DNA of 40,612 bases from assembly GCA_002633005.1 (NCBI GenBank), contig NMRA01000005.1, forward strand, positions 2,211,476 to 2,252,087, read 5' to 3'. Of this stretch, positions 1 through 10,521 are shown piece by piece; the stretch's first letter is position 1, and each line of letters begins with the position of its first letter. The notes below the pieces were generated by a model. It ran no database searches and was not told the origin of the DNA. It saw only the letters and a program-made list of their open reading frames with translations. The DNA comes from Phoronis australis (Eukaryota; Phoronida; Phoronidae). The position numbers and the translations under genes were made by a program.

Positions 1-2364
1 GGCATCATCAGTTGATTAAATTACGGGAAGCTGTAATTATATGAAAAATATGTCTGGGATAATCAACAAACCGTATTTTTCAGTAAAAATGACGTGAAAA
101 GGGTTGCTTTCTCATTAAGCACGGTGCCCATTTTGTGGAAACTGTGTTGGGTCTGAAGGCCACAAGAACAATTTGGATGAATTTTTTATTACTTATGTCG
201 AAACAGGCGGAGAATAAACTGCGTCTTGAATAAGCTGGCTTAACAGAAGAAAACAGTGAACGAAAATTTCAGCTTGAGAGATGTTTCTCTGCATGTGAAT
301 ATTACTGACTAGTTTGGTTCGATTCACTGTTTTTGTACAGTGAAAGAGGCTTTTTCATCTATCGTCTACCTGTTAACTTGTTGGTGATATTAAAGTATTC
401 TTTACAACTGAGCTACTTTTTACTATATGACAAAACATTATGCAAATTTGTCCTCTACGATTGACGCTTACTTTCTCGCTAAAACATCAACTTTTTACAG
501 GCGCATTTGCCCAGCCAAACAACGTTTATTTTTGGCTGAAACAGAAATTATTTTCAATAAACACCCTAGAAATACGTAAAAGGGATATTATGAGAGTTAC
601 CCTCAGACACGCTTCTGGGATATTGTTATTTAGGATAGAGTTAGAAGTTATTACCATTAAATGACGAGAACCATAAAACGACATCAACCGTTGTATTTTT
701 GCAGTTTTTATTGTAAATCGCAAATTTTCATCGTTGTCTGCCAGACATTCGATGAAACCGAGGCCGGTGTCTTTCAATATGCTTAAAATACTCTGCTCGT
801 GGGATTTGGATCAGCGGTAGAGCGTTCAGCTGCAACTGCGGAACCAGTGTGTGCTTCTTATAAAATCCACAAAATTACTTTTCTCACCGAGAATGTTTAA
901 CGGACATACTGCTGAACCGCCGTGACAAGCAAGTTATGTGCGTGGACTACAACAATAACGATCTGTTCGTTCTTATTATTTCTAACCTGAAATAGTTCTT
1001 AACTTTTTTTCATTCAATTTACGTTACAAAATATAATTTTATAATTTTTCTGTCCTAACGTCTACCGTAAGGACAGCTTGGGTGAAAAAGAATAGTACTT
1101 TTTAAAACCAAATCATTGCTTGAAATAAGACTGGTGAAGTTTAATTATTTTTTTACTTGTGTTGATAGATTTCTCTCAAAATTGAAAATGCGATGTCATC
1201 GGTTTTACCCAATGTAAGCAGGCCTGTGACATTTCGAGAATTTAAGCAAATTCACTTCTTTACTTAAAACTTACGAATTTTGTCTTAATGGTATTTATAA
1301 TCGTCGAACATTCTGTTAGGGTGACATGTGTGTAACCGAAACTCTGTTTGCATAAGACGTATTTCACACTCGCAGTGTTACAAGGGTTTCTAATCGCTTT
1401 TTCAATCACCCTCCTTATTGAGATTTTTGTGCCACAGCCTTGCCGTTACGGAGATACGTACCGCAATGCAACACGGAATTACAAATTTTTGTGTCAATTA
1501 CACAACGATTATAGGAATCCTATTCCAGACTTTTTGATTACTGGCATGTTTTTGTTATAACCATTCCTAGTATTAGTGTGATCAAAGGTTTTGATACGCA
1601 GTCACTGATTGATAACACCCCCGGGGAAATAAGAGAGTAGAATGATACAGACTGCCAGTTTATGTAACGAAGAGCTAGAAATGTCGAAGACAACTACAAA
1701 ACAACATTTCTTCAAATAGTTTACTTCCTTCTAAAGTTTAAAAGACCAGAAACTGTATTGTAAGTAAATAATCCTGGCACACATTTTGATCTGAATCTAA
1801 TGATTTAGACTGAAGCTAGTTCATGGGATATTTAATGTTAATAAGTTAGAGGCTCATTGATTATTTGGCTTAAATTTGAATGAAGAGGACGATATTATGT
1901 TCTGTCTTTTATGTGCCTGGACAAAGAAGTGCGTAATACTCAACACTGACACACAATGAACTCCATACGCAAACATTAAAGGACACTTAAAAGCTCGTCT
2001 ACAATCGCACCCAATAAGCAAGAGGGGATTCACTTCACGCCAGGATTTTATTTGTTACCCTGCGTGACAGTCCCAATTTTATAAAGATTAATGAAATGTT
2101 TGATGTTGTCATAAGAAGTAGCAGTCCGTTTCAGGTCACAGCTGTGTTAGTGCACGGTGTAGAAGCGGCTATTACACAGGTTGCGTGTTACCAGGACTGT
2201 CAAGTGGCGGTTGTAGAGTTACTCTGTCAATACAGACTGCTCACAGATAGTTGAAACATTTATTCAAACGTACCATAAGCATTTGTTCATGAGGAATATT
2301 AGCGTCCGGTAGGTTGACAATAGACTTTACAAGTTATGGTGTAGCTTTGCTACAAAAAATGATG
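1..2364. other. Intergenic sequence, no gene recognised
   Basis: AT-rich non-coding sequence upstream of the mannosidase gene. Reading frames here are short and show no family motif or splice context. A weak tRNA-like stretch near 805-870 does not fold as a tRNA. First exons of 5' UTR could be hidden here but cannot be recognised from sequence alone. Confidence 0.5.
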
Positions 2365-2374
2365 TATATATAAG
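2365..2374 (+). promoter_or_regulatory. Candidate TATA box of the mannosidase gene
   Basis: TATATATAAG lies about 385 bases before the mannosidase start codon. A start site would be expected near 2395-2400. The interval then holds a possible 5' UTR splice, because a pyrimidine-rich acceptor (CTTTTCAG, ending at 2738) sits 11 bases before the ATG. This is inference from motif and position only; the region is AT-rich and such motifs occur by chance. Confidence 0.3.
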
Positions 2375-2749
2375 TGTGCTTACGCCGGTTTACGTTTGAA
2401 GTTTGTATTCTTAAATGCACAGAAAGTGTAATTCAGAAAGTACTCTCTACAAATGGTTCTGTTTGGTATGAATGCCAAGTTTGTTGCTTTTTCGTGCCAT
2501 TCCTAAGTTTGTCAATCATATTGGTCCAATAAACGCTGGTAACACTTCCGCTATTGTACAGTAGATATGGTAAAGATAACAAAAGTATAGAAACACAAAT
2601 ACTTTAAGATGTAATAACAATATTGTATCCTAAGAGTGCCAATATTTGCTCGGCTATGCGTAATTCGTCAAATCGATTTATAACTAATGGTAAAAATAAC
2701 ACCATCACATAAATGCATGTAGTTCGATCTCTTTTCAGTTAAACTCCAG

Positions 2750-3052
2750 ATGAAGTTCCGATCAAGACTGACAGTGTGTAGTATCCTTAGTTTGCTCGGT
2801 GTATTTACTTACTGCAAATTCGGTGAGTTCATCCAACATGAGAACATCACTGGGGTCAGGCAGAAGATTCAGGCCTCCTTGGCAGGAGTATACAGAAGAC
2901 AGCTGTCCTCCATCAACAGTATATGCAACCATCCTCCCGCCGCTCATGCCAAGAGCGACTTCAACACGGCCGCAATGCTGCTCGAGTCAAAAAGCGACAT
3001 CGCCGTGGATGGATGGGATGAAGAACAATGGACTAATTCAGCAGAACTTCGG
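2750..3052 (+). CDS. MAN2A: Mannosidase exon 1: tail, membrane anchor and stem
   Basis: 101 codons from ATG at 2750 to the donor CGG|GTACGT at 3052/3053. The peptide starts MKFRSR, followed by a hydrophobic stretch (about LTVCSILSLLGVFTYC) and a hydrophilic stem. This is the topology expected of a type II Golgi glycosidase. The start context is weak (C at -3), but no in-frame alternative gives a better N-terminus. The phase-0 end matches the phase-0 start of exon 2. The frame stays open a few codons past the donor and then stops at 3073, so splicing is needed to reach the enzyme domain. Confidence 0.75.
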
Positions 3053-6000
3053 GTACGTTGTAGACGTCAATAATCATAGTTAATTACCTTTTTTCCTGCA
3101 TAAATATGTTAAAATCGCGGCAGGCATATAATGCATTGCACATATCAAAAAGAATAGTTAAAGAGGCATGGAACTCGAAAGCTCGTCAAAACTATATTTT
3201 AAACAATTCCTGACGAAAGCACCATCTCGCAACGTGTAGTACAGAGGAATTCGCATTCCCCTGTGAAGAAATTTCCAGAAAAAAGTTGCAAAAATTCACG
3301 ATTGTTGAAATACGCACGAATAAAAAACTCTTTGATTACCACAGAGTTTCTAATCTCCGTCCCACTTATGATAAATGGGTGCTCACAGCTTGAAGTCGCT
3401 TGAGGTCACATTTTCCGTATAAGGGAAATGTGTTACGTCCATGTCTTACCATACTATGTAAGGAGACGTGCTTTGCCTTGTGAGAGAAAATCGACAAAGT
3501 GGCGAGCAGTTGACAGATCGTTTTTTGAAAATTGGAACGAAGAGAAAATGCTTTGATATCAACAAAAATTAAAGATCTTTACGAACAAACCCTAAAATAT
3601 ACCTGGTGAGCAGGTTGAATTCTGTTTCAGTGGCAGAAAATCACTTTCAATATCCCAATTTAGTCTATTTATCGCGTTCCAGGCCTATTTAAATTGTGTT
3701 GTTTCTTATCGGGTCACAAAGGCGGATCTACGTTATCGTATGGTGGCAAAGATTTTACCCAATGGCAAAAGGCAATGAAGCACGTGTGATATTTGACCTC
3801 TAACAGGGGGATCTCTGAGTAAATAAGCAGAAACAATCAAAATCCACAAAGCTGTTACTTTTGGCTTGATGGGGACCGGGCCCCTTGCCTGTGATTCCGG
3901 CACCTAGCATTTAGGTGCGCTGCTAGACCTTTTCTTTAGATATAATTCTACTCAAAGCCAGGCCGAGAATGCTTTACTTTCTTCTATACACACCTTGAAC
4001 ACCTCTCATTGAAGGGTAGCGGCGGCATTAAGGCCACCAACAGCACTGGCGGAAACAATTATGAATTCTTTCGTATCCTATGGTAAAAGTTGGATTCACC
4101 AATTGTCAGACTTTGCGATATCTCTCGGGAGATGATGACAGCATCGCAGTAGCAAAATTTGTTCTAAAATTGGATTTGCTGGTATTAAAACATTACAAAA
4201 TTGTAACGAAATGAAACCAGTTCCGATAATTTGATATGGCAGGCACTCAACCTCGTAGAAGAGTAGAAACGTTGATTGAAGAATCGGAGGAAATTGGCCA
4301 ATAGGTGATGCAATGGCGCCAAAAGCCGACCCAAAAGAGCGCATCACAATTTTAGCAACAGATTAACGATAGAACGCCTATTTTTCCAACACCTGTAAAT
4401 AGTTTAGTTTACTCAAGTAAGAGTGCAGTTTGTGATGACATCAATTAATTTTGGCGGCGACAGGCCCGATGAATTATATAAGCGAAGGATGCCGGAGGGA
4501 GTGAAATGAAGCTGACGGACTGACGTCACCCAGGCCGTTGAGCCACTACGGATTGACGTCCGGGAATAACGGCCCGCGAGAAAAAAAAAACAGAACAACT
4601 CGAATCTTAATGCTAGGCCGGTGCACTACCTGGGACCAAGGCGGTGCCGATACTGACGCAACGAAGGTCTGTAGCGGAGCGGGGGAGACGGAGTTTCCGC
4701 GAACGATGCATTTTATATAATATAGAAGATACATAATTATATGTGCTACGCTGCTGGGACCTTGGCATTCATCGTCCTCTTTCAGACCGAAGTTCTTCAT
4801 GAAATTTGCATAACTGATGTATTCCCGCCAAAAGCCTTGAATTCGAGTAGATCTGATTACACTCGTGTGCCCCCTCGTGGGAATTCCAGACTCTTCGCGT
4901 TTACGACAAACTGACAAAGGCTTTGAAAAGTTCTCATGACAGTAAGCACCTATTTTATCTAGACCATAGAAGGTCCATTTGCAGACATGCCTTTGTCCTT
5001 TTTCTACCGGCAGTGGACGGACCGCTTGTCGTCGTGATTACTAATGGTACTTTATTGGCCAAAAATCATGAAGACTACCTTGATGAAATTTTTCACTTTA
5101 GTTCCTATAGGAGGAACGCAAATAGGACTGGTTTGTTATAGGACAATTTTGGTTGAGTGCTTTAGGTGTGAATTTCAAATAAATTTTGGTTCATCACCAT
5201 TTTGTTAAAAATTTACAAAACCAATAGCCGGCTACGATTTCTTTATTTGAGTTTGGGTTTTCTTACTGCAATGCTACGTATTATTTTTATATTCCCGTTA
5301 ACCTGCATCTCTTGTTGATCGTTTATTGTCTGTTTAACCTCGCTCTCTGATGTGGATTCATAGCCGCGTAAAACATTTTTGCGCTCCCACTTTGATGTTA
5401 CTGAATAAAATTTTGGTCATGTAATTTTTGTCGCATCACAGCTTAGCGATGGTTTACACAAATCGCTTGATTATCTAACAATCGTAGGTATATTCCCTGA
5501 GACTATATCTTCTTGTACTGAGGTTAAATCATTTTTTGTAAAAAAATACGTGGAGCGTGAGATAAAACTTCTTTGCATCAGCATCAAGGTGACTTACTCA
5601 AGTATACGATTCATTCACATTCATTGAATAAACTTGAAAAGAATGGGGCGATTAGCGTAACTATCTTTAGTTGACGATTCTGACATAAATTGTTTTCGGT
5701 CTGAAAATGTAGACTCATTCTGTTCTTCTTATCTGGAAATACACTCTTATTTCAGGCAAGGCACAAAGTCAACGAAGCATCTTCCGACGCTTCTGTTGTC
5801 AACAGCAGCTCACTACATGTTGTTGTTATCCCTCATTCCCACAATGACCCCGGCTGGTTACAAACACTTCAGGACTATTGGACTAAAACCAGGCAAATTC
5901 TTGATAACATGCTGCAAAAGCTACTCCATTATAAAGATATGAGGTTCATCTGGTCCGAGACGGTGTTTCTATCCATGTGGTGGGACACGTTGAGTAGAGC

Positions 6001-8695
6001 ACAAAGAGAAGCAGTCACAATGCTCCTGCGGCTCGGACGGTTGGAGATCGTCACTGGCGGCTGGGTAATGCCCGACGAGGCCTCCCCTCACTACGCCCAA
6101 ATTATTGACCAAATGATCGAGGGACATGAGTGGTTACGGAACCACCTCGGGTATAACGTGACCAACAACTGGTCCAATGATCCGTTTGGTTACTCCGTCA
6201 CTATGGCGTTTCTGCTGAAGATGGCTGGGTACGAAAACATGGCTATCGTACGAATTCACCAAGATCTAAAGGAACAGCTTGGGAGGAAGCAAGCTATGAA
6301 TTTTGAATGGAGACAAGAGTGGGCAAGAAAAGATGAAACGGATATCTTCTGCTATGTTGATCCATACGGGTACATTATCAAGGAAAACTGTGGGCCTAAT
6401 TGGGACATTTGTAAATTATTCGATTTTCATCCCCTAAATCCTTCAGCCTTGAAAAGGGAACACATTCAGGAGTACATTCCGCGCCTAGTGGAGCAGTTCT
6501 GGCTGAAGGCTAGAAATTACAAACATAATGTCATACCCATTTTTCTTGGGGACGACTTTCGGTATGACACTTTAGAGGAGTGGGATATGCAATACAACAA
6601 CTGGAAGTTCATAATGAAAACTATCAATTCTAACCCTACTTTTGGAGTAAGCATAAAATTCGGAACACTTAATGACTACTTCCGATCCGTATCGGCAGAC
6701 ATTACAAAACGAGGCGACAGTAACAGTGTCCTCACGGGGGACTTCTTCCCATATTCCGACAACAAAAGAGATTACTGGACCGGCTACTTCACTACTAGAC
6801 CATACCTTAAACAGGCTATTCGTACTTTAAGTCGCCACTTAAGAGCTGCTGAAATCCTCCACACGTTGACTTATGGATACGCCAAAATGAACGCAACGCA
6901 GTGTATTCATGACGATAATATATCAAAACTCCTCGCTTCGGCCAGACGTGATGCCGGTCTTCTCCAACATCATGACGCTATAACTGGAACATCAACTTTT
7001 GACGCGGCTTTCGATTACGAGCAAAGACTTTACAAGGCATTACGCAATGCCAGAAGAGTCATGGAACAGGGTGCGAATTGTTTGCTGAAGACTAGTGACC
7101 TCGAAGTTATTGAATTTGGCTCGCAATTGACGCCATTTTTGAAGCAGCAAGATACCGACTCCGCGTACGAACAAGCGTGGAAATTCCATATGCCGGAGTA
7201 TAAGGGCATAGAAATAACTCGAAGTGGAAATGTGTTGTATGTATTTAACTCTTTAGCCCATGCTAGACGTGAAGTGATACATGTATTAATCAGCAGCCCT
7301 GAAGTAAATGTACTGTCAGTCAAAGGTAACGTCCAGTGTCAGATCAGTGTTCTAACAACAGGCGGGGACCTGTCGAACAAAACTTTTGAACTGCTGTTCG
7401 TGGCAGATTTAGAGCCTATGGGTATCTCAAAGTATTCAATCATTCCAAAGTCGCTATCTAAACAAACTTGTGAATCTGCTACTGTAGAAATGTCACAGAA
7501 CGGACGACAAAATCGTCACCCTAATTTTAAATATAAACCCCTTAAATTAAGTGAAAACATAATTCTAAGGAATGGCATCATAACTGCAGGTTTATCACCG
7601 ACTACTGGAGTACTTCTTTCTTTGAGCACTAAAACCGGTTCTGAAAACTTAAATATGGAATTTCTCCGTTATCCCAAAACCGCAAGCGGTGCGTACATAT
7701 TTAAACCTTACCAAGACACAGTGCCATTGAGAGGACACAATGTAACGGTTGTTGTACAGCGCGGAGTGCTATTGTCACAGGTTTACTCCTGTTGGGGAGA
7801 AAATCTTGAATTTAAGGTCTTAGTTTATCATACAAAAACAGCGAAACAGCATTGTGTAGAGATACAAAATTTGCTGCTGAAAACCTTTGCGCCTTTCGAG
7901 ATAGCAATGAAGTTCAGAACTACGATTCGAAACAACAGAACTCTGTATACAGACTCAAATGGTTTACAGATGGTCGAAAGGCGTTCTTATCGACATCTAT
8001 CGGCTGCCGGCAACTACTATCCTATTACCAACCAGGCGTACATAGAGGATAGCCGCTCACGACTGACATTGCTAGCAGCGCAGCCTCACGGAGCGGCGAG
8101 TTTACAAGACGGGGAGTTGGAGGTAGCGTTGGAGCATAAAACGGTGGTCAATGACGATCGCGGGATGTCGGAGAATGTCGATGAACCCCATATTGTACCC
8201 AGCCGGTTCATTCTCTTGTTAGAATCTCGTCTTCAAGATGTTAGCTTGAATTCGTCTATTTCTCATCCAACCGTGTTAAGTCAGATGGTCAGTCGAAATT
8301 TTGAACATCATCCATTCATTTTGAAATCCCTAGTGGACGGAGGGAATTTCACCATAGCTAAAGATAATTTCAGTCCTCTGCTTCAACCTTTCCCATGTGA
8401 TGTTCACGTGGTTAATCTAAGAGTTCTTATTGGCGCTGACGATTTGCCAAATGGCAAAGTTCTGATGCTAGTACACAAGAATAGGATATGGTGCAATGCG
8501 TTTGAGGAACACGGGTCCAGTAGGTGTGTTAATAAAGACGGTCAATTGGTACCCAAGAAACTATTCAATGACATTGAAGTAAAAGATATTCAAGAATGGA
8601 CTTTGACGCTCAAGCATAAGCTTAAAGATCTTTGCCGTAATGATGCAATTGTAATGAAACCAAATTATATCCATTCATTCAAGTTAATGTTTTGA
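2750..8695 (+). CDS. MAN2A: Golgi alpha-mannosidase II-like (GH38), two coding exons, 1080 aa
   Basis: Joining 2750-3052 to 5756-8695, both phase 0, gives 1080 residues, close to the 1100-1150 of animal MAN2A proteins. In the family these are type II Golgi membrane enzymes that trim two mannoses from GlcNAcMan5GlcNAc2 during complex N-glycan synthesis. Visible architecture: short basic tail, one hydrophobic anchor (about residues 8-25), stem to about 120, GH38 catalytic domain about 125-460, helical middle domain with the HHDAITGT motif, then the C-terminal beta region. Zinc and catalytic residues by alignment from memory with the fly enzyme: His130 and Asp132 (HSHNDPGW), nucleophile Asp243 (NDPFG), acid/base Asp in GDDFRY (367-368) and His507 (QHHD). 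The motifs WTGYFTTRP and HLRAAEIL favour the Golgi over the lysosomal class. Oddities: the catalytic part is intron-free, and DPFGHS is DPFGYS here. Confidence 0.9.
3053..5755 (+). other. Mannosidase intron 1 (2703 bp)
   Basis: Runs from donor GTACGT to acceptor TCTTATTTCAG. No coding segment with a recognisable motif was seen on either strand. It contains a GC-richer island near 4450-4720 with promoter-like motifs, listed separately. Confidence 0.7.
4474..4720. promoter_or_regulatory. Promoter-like island: CRE motifs between two outward TATA boxes
   Basis: Inside mannosidase intron 1. A full CRE palindrome TGACGTCA lies at 4521-4528 and a second TGACGTC at 4554-4560. A TATA-like TTATATAAG lies at 4474-4482 and reads as CTTATATAA on the minus strand, about 40 bases downstream of the CRE in that direction. 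On the other side, TTTATATAA at 4712-4720 follows a CpG-richer stretch on the plus strand. The arrangement resembles a divergent promoter or an alternative intronic promoter. Only the motifs are seen; activity is inference. Confidence 0.25.
5756..8695 (+). CDS. MAN2A: Mannosidase exon 2: entire GH38 catalytic and C-terminal region in one exon
   Basis: 980 codons including the TGA at 8693-8695. The exon begins after the acceptor TTATTTCAG; the first residues ARHKVNEA lead into VVVIPHSHNDPGW, so the true reading starts 51 codons before the first ATG at 5909. Motifs in order: HSHNDPGW, TGGWVMPDEA, NDPFGYS, GDDFRYD, YWTGYFTTRPYL, HLRAAEIL, QHHDAITGT, then a C-terminal beta-rich region ending in KLMF. 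There are no frame breaks in 2.9 kb. Vertebrate MAN2A genes divide this region over about twenty exons, so this copy has lost introns or arose from a processed transcript. Selection seems to have kept the frame open. Confidence 0.93.
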   Translation, partial: ARHKVNEASSDASVVNSSSLHVVVIPHSHNDPGWLQTLQDYWTKTRQILDNMLQKLLHYKDMRFIWSETVFLSMWWDTLSRAQREAVTMLLRLGRLEIVTGGWVMPDEASPHYAQIIDQMIEGHEWLRNHLGYNVTNNWSNDPFGYSVTMAFLLKMAGYENMAIVRIHQDLKEQLGRKQAMNFEWRQEWARKDETDIFCYVDPYGYIIKENCGPNWDICKLFDFHPLNPSALKREHIQEYIPRLVEQFWLKARNYKHNVIPIFLGDDFRYDTLEEWDMQYNNWKFIMKTINSNPTFGVSIKFGTLNDYFRSVSADITKRGDSNSVLTGDFFPYSDNKRDYWTGYFTTRPYLKQAIRTLSRHLRAAEILHTLTYGYAKMNATQCIHDDNISKLLASARRDAGLLQHHDAITGTSTFDAAFDYEQRLYKALRNARRVMEQGANCLLKTSDLEVIEFGSQLTPFLKQQDTDSAYEQAWKFHMPEYKGIEITRSGNVLYVFNSLAHARREVIHVLISSPEVNVLSVKGNVQCQISVLTTGGDLSNKTFELLFVADLEPMGISKYSIIPKSLSKQTCESATVEMSQNGRQNRHPNFKYKPLKLSENIILRNGIITAGLSPTTGVLLSLSTKTGSENLNMEFLRYPKTASGAYIFKPYQDTVPLRGHNVTVVVQRGVLLSQVYSCWGENLEFKVLVYHTKTAKQHCVEIQNLLLKTFAPFEIAMKFRTTIRNNRTLYTDSNGLQMVERRSYRHLSAAGNYYPITNQAYIEDSRSRLTLLAAQPHGAASLQDGELEVALEHKTVVNDDRGMSENVDEPHIVPSRFILLLESRLQDVSLNSSISHPTVLSQMVSRNFEHHPFILKSLVDGGNFTIAKDNFSPLLQPFPCDVHVVNLRVLIGADDLPNGKVLMLVHKNRIWCNAFEEHGSSRCVNKDGQLVPKKLFNDIEVKDIQEWTLTLKHKLKDLCRNDAIVMKPNYIHSFKLMF

Positions 8696-8700
8696 ACTGT

Positions 8701-8760
8701 GTTGCCGCTGCCATTGTTGTTGTTGTTTTTATTACTGTTGTTTCTGCTGCTGTTGCTTGT
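8701..8760 (+). repeat. Imperfect TTG/CTG trinucleotide run in the mannosidase 3' UTR
   Basis: Immediately after the stop codon, a degenerate triplet-like tract of TTG and CTG units. It is non-coding in the gene's frame because the TGA precedes it. A simple sequence in the 3' UTR. Confidence 0.6.
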
Positions 8761-8806
8761 ATTGCTAATAATTCTGTTGATAATGATGTTGTTGGTTCTT
8801 GTTGAC

Positions 8807-8812
8807 AATAAA
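8807..8812 (+). terminator. Mannosidase poly(A) signal
   Basis: AATAAA 112 bases after the stop codon. A second AATAAA occurs about 110 bases further on (near 8922). Either could set the 3' end. Confidence 0.6.
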
Positions 8813-8930
8813 ATTGTTTAAATCTGGACATTTTCGCTTTGTCTGAGTCATCAGTTGACCTATGAATTGACTGTTTCTTGGCGATGTATTTGGCTGAAAA
8901 CCAGTTTAAAATCAGTTTCAAGAATAAAAA

Positions 8931-10338
8931 AATTGTTCAGTGCCTTTGTTTTGTATTGTGAGCATATAACCGTGTTGTGTTTTGATGAAAAACAATGGTT
9001 TTAACTGAAGTTTAAACTTAAGTAACTTTTGGCCACAACTCAAAAGTAGCTTTGAGCTAATCTAATACGAATAGGCGCGGGTCAACTCGAACCCACATTT
9101 AATATTGTGGGAAATAATACTGACCTGTGAGGTTTGTGTTTTACATATGTATATTACACATGTTGTTAAGCACAACAGTGTAGGAAAACTTATTGGAATG
9201 TGAATACATTGTATGATCTATGTATACAATTAACCTCTTAGGGCTGTTATGTCATGTAGTTTGCAATTTCTTGCTGGGGGTGCATATTCAACCCTTGCTT
9301 GTGACAAATTTTAAAACGATAACTTTTTCATATTCCTAGAATTTGTCAACATGTATAATATGTTTATAAAACTGATCTGAAACATAATATGTATGAGTTA
9401 GTTACACAACGACAATGACAATTAGATGCAGATAATCTGTTTAAGTTTTCTGGAAACGTAAACATACATCATGTGTTTAGATGTTTTGAAATGAAAAAAA
9501 GGGAAACATTGGCGTATTGTCATTTCATTGAGATGATTTCATTGTGGAAAAAGATTTTCTTTTCAACTTTTATACCTTATTTATGCGATTGTCTATGTAA
9601 TGTACAGTGGTGTACTGCATTTTTACTTTTTTGGAATTCATCTTTCAAAATAGATAGTATTGAAAATCACTTGTACTTATGCTTAGTTTCGTTAAATGAA
9701 GACCAATGACACAGAAGAATTGCATGTTTTCAAATTTATGCCAGCAAATCCCACCTTCCGTCAAAAAACAACTTTTCAGTGATTTATACCATTTACCGTT
9801 ATGGAATCGGTCGAGAATCACATACATTCCATTCTTAATAAACAATTATTGCGTGCCACCTACACTGTACTAAAGCTGGAAAAATAACAAACGCCTAGTC
9901 TATAATGATTTGCTCGTGTATGATAGCAGAACTCAGTGGTCACTTTTTAAAGTCAATTTAAATAGAACAATGTTTCATTTTTGCATAGTTCATTGCCAGT
10001 TCCTTATTTATTTCCTCTTGTAATGGTTTAAAATCATAACAATATACAGTAAACTACACTTTAATTTTCTACATTTTGTATCTTTTTAAAGGTGTAGGCC
10101 TATGCAGCGCCGGGTGGAACTCTCTAGCCTGAAGCTGGCGATTTTGACTCGACCTTAGTAATAGCCGTAGTAAATAAAGTTTGCACATCAGAGTGTCCAA
10201 AGTGCATTGTTACCTATGTTAATTAAGCAAAACTACGGGATACAGGTAGGCCTAGGACAAGCACAACAGTAGGCCTCATAGTAAACCTAACAAGCTACAC
10301 AAAACATGGAAAGTAAATGCATTCACAGGTTGGAGAAA
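8931..10338. other. Intergenic sequence, no gene recognised
   Basis: AT-rich spacer between the mannosidase and the dehydrogenase. The longest open frames have no recognisable motif and AT-driven composition. A minus-strand B-box-like GTTCGAGTT near 9083-9096 is the only RNA-gene-like motif and has no cloverleaf. Confidence 0.5.
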
Positions 10339-10345
10339 TATATAG
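10339..10345 (+). promoter_or_regulatory. Candidate TATA box of the dehydrogenase gene
   Basis: TATATAG lies 80 bases before the dehydrogenase start codon, a reasonable spacing for a start site near 10370 and a 55-base leader. Weak evidence in AT-rich DNA. Confidence 0.25.
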
Positions 10346-10425
10346 AACAGCGTTGACCCATATGTTGAAATCTGAAGGTCACTGTCGTATTGGTGATAAA
10401 GCGAACACTTGGGTCAACAAGCGAG

Positions 10426-10521
10426 ATGATGAGAAGGGCCGAATGTACGGGTCCCGGTGCACCGTTAACTATTGCGGAGAAACCCATACCGGATCCACCA
10501 TCCAAAGGCTTGGTAGTGAAG
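10426..10521 (+). CDS. ADH exon 1 (residues 1-32)
   Basis: Encodes MMRRAECTGPGAPLTIAEKP and on to LVVK, the usual N-terminal beta strands of MDR enzymes. Ends phase 0 at donor AAG|GTAAAG. The frame is open back to a TTG at 10390, but ATG at 10426 is the first real Met and fits the family length. Confidence 0.85.

Noticed and set aside
805-870. tRNA-Cys-like sequence (ATCAGCGGTAGAGCG with GCA in the loop position)
   Set aside because: The anticodon stem does not pair and there is no B box at the right distance; at most a tRNA-derived relic.
2799-3083. Alternative open frame overlapping mannosidase exon 1
   Set aside because: Shadow of exon 1 in another frame; it does not join the GH38 exon in phase and has no anchor sequence.
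4546-4917. 123-codon minus-strand frame in mannosidase intron 1
   Set aside because: No motif, mixed composition and no splice context; coincides with the promoter-like island.
9083-9100. Minus-strand B-box-like motif, with a similar phrase at 13360-13378
   Set aside because: Short similarity only (AACTCGAMCCCACATTTA), no A box or cloverleaf; probably chance or a worn repeat.
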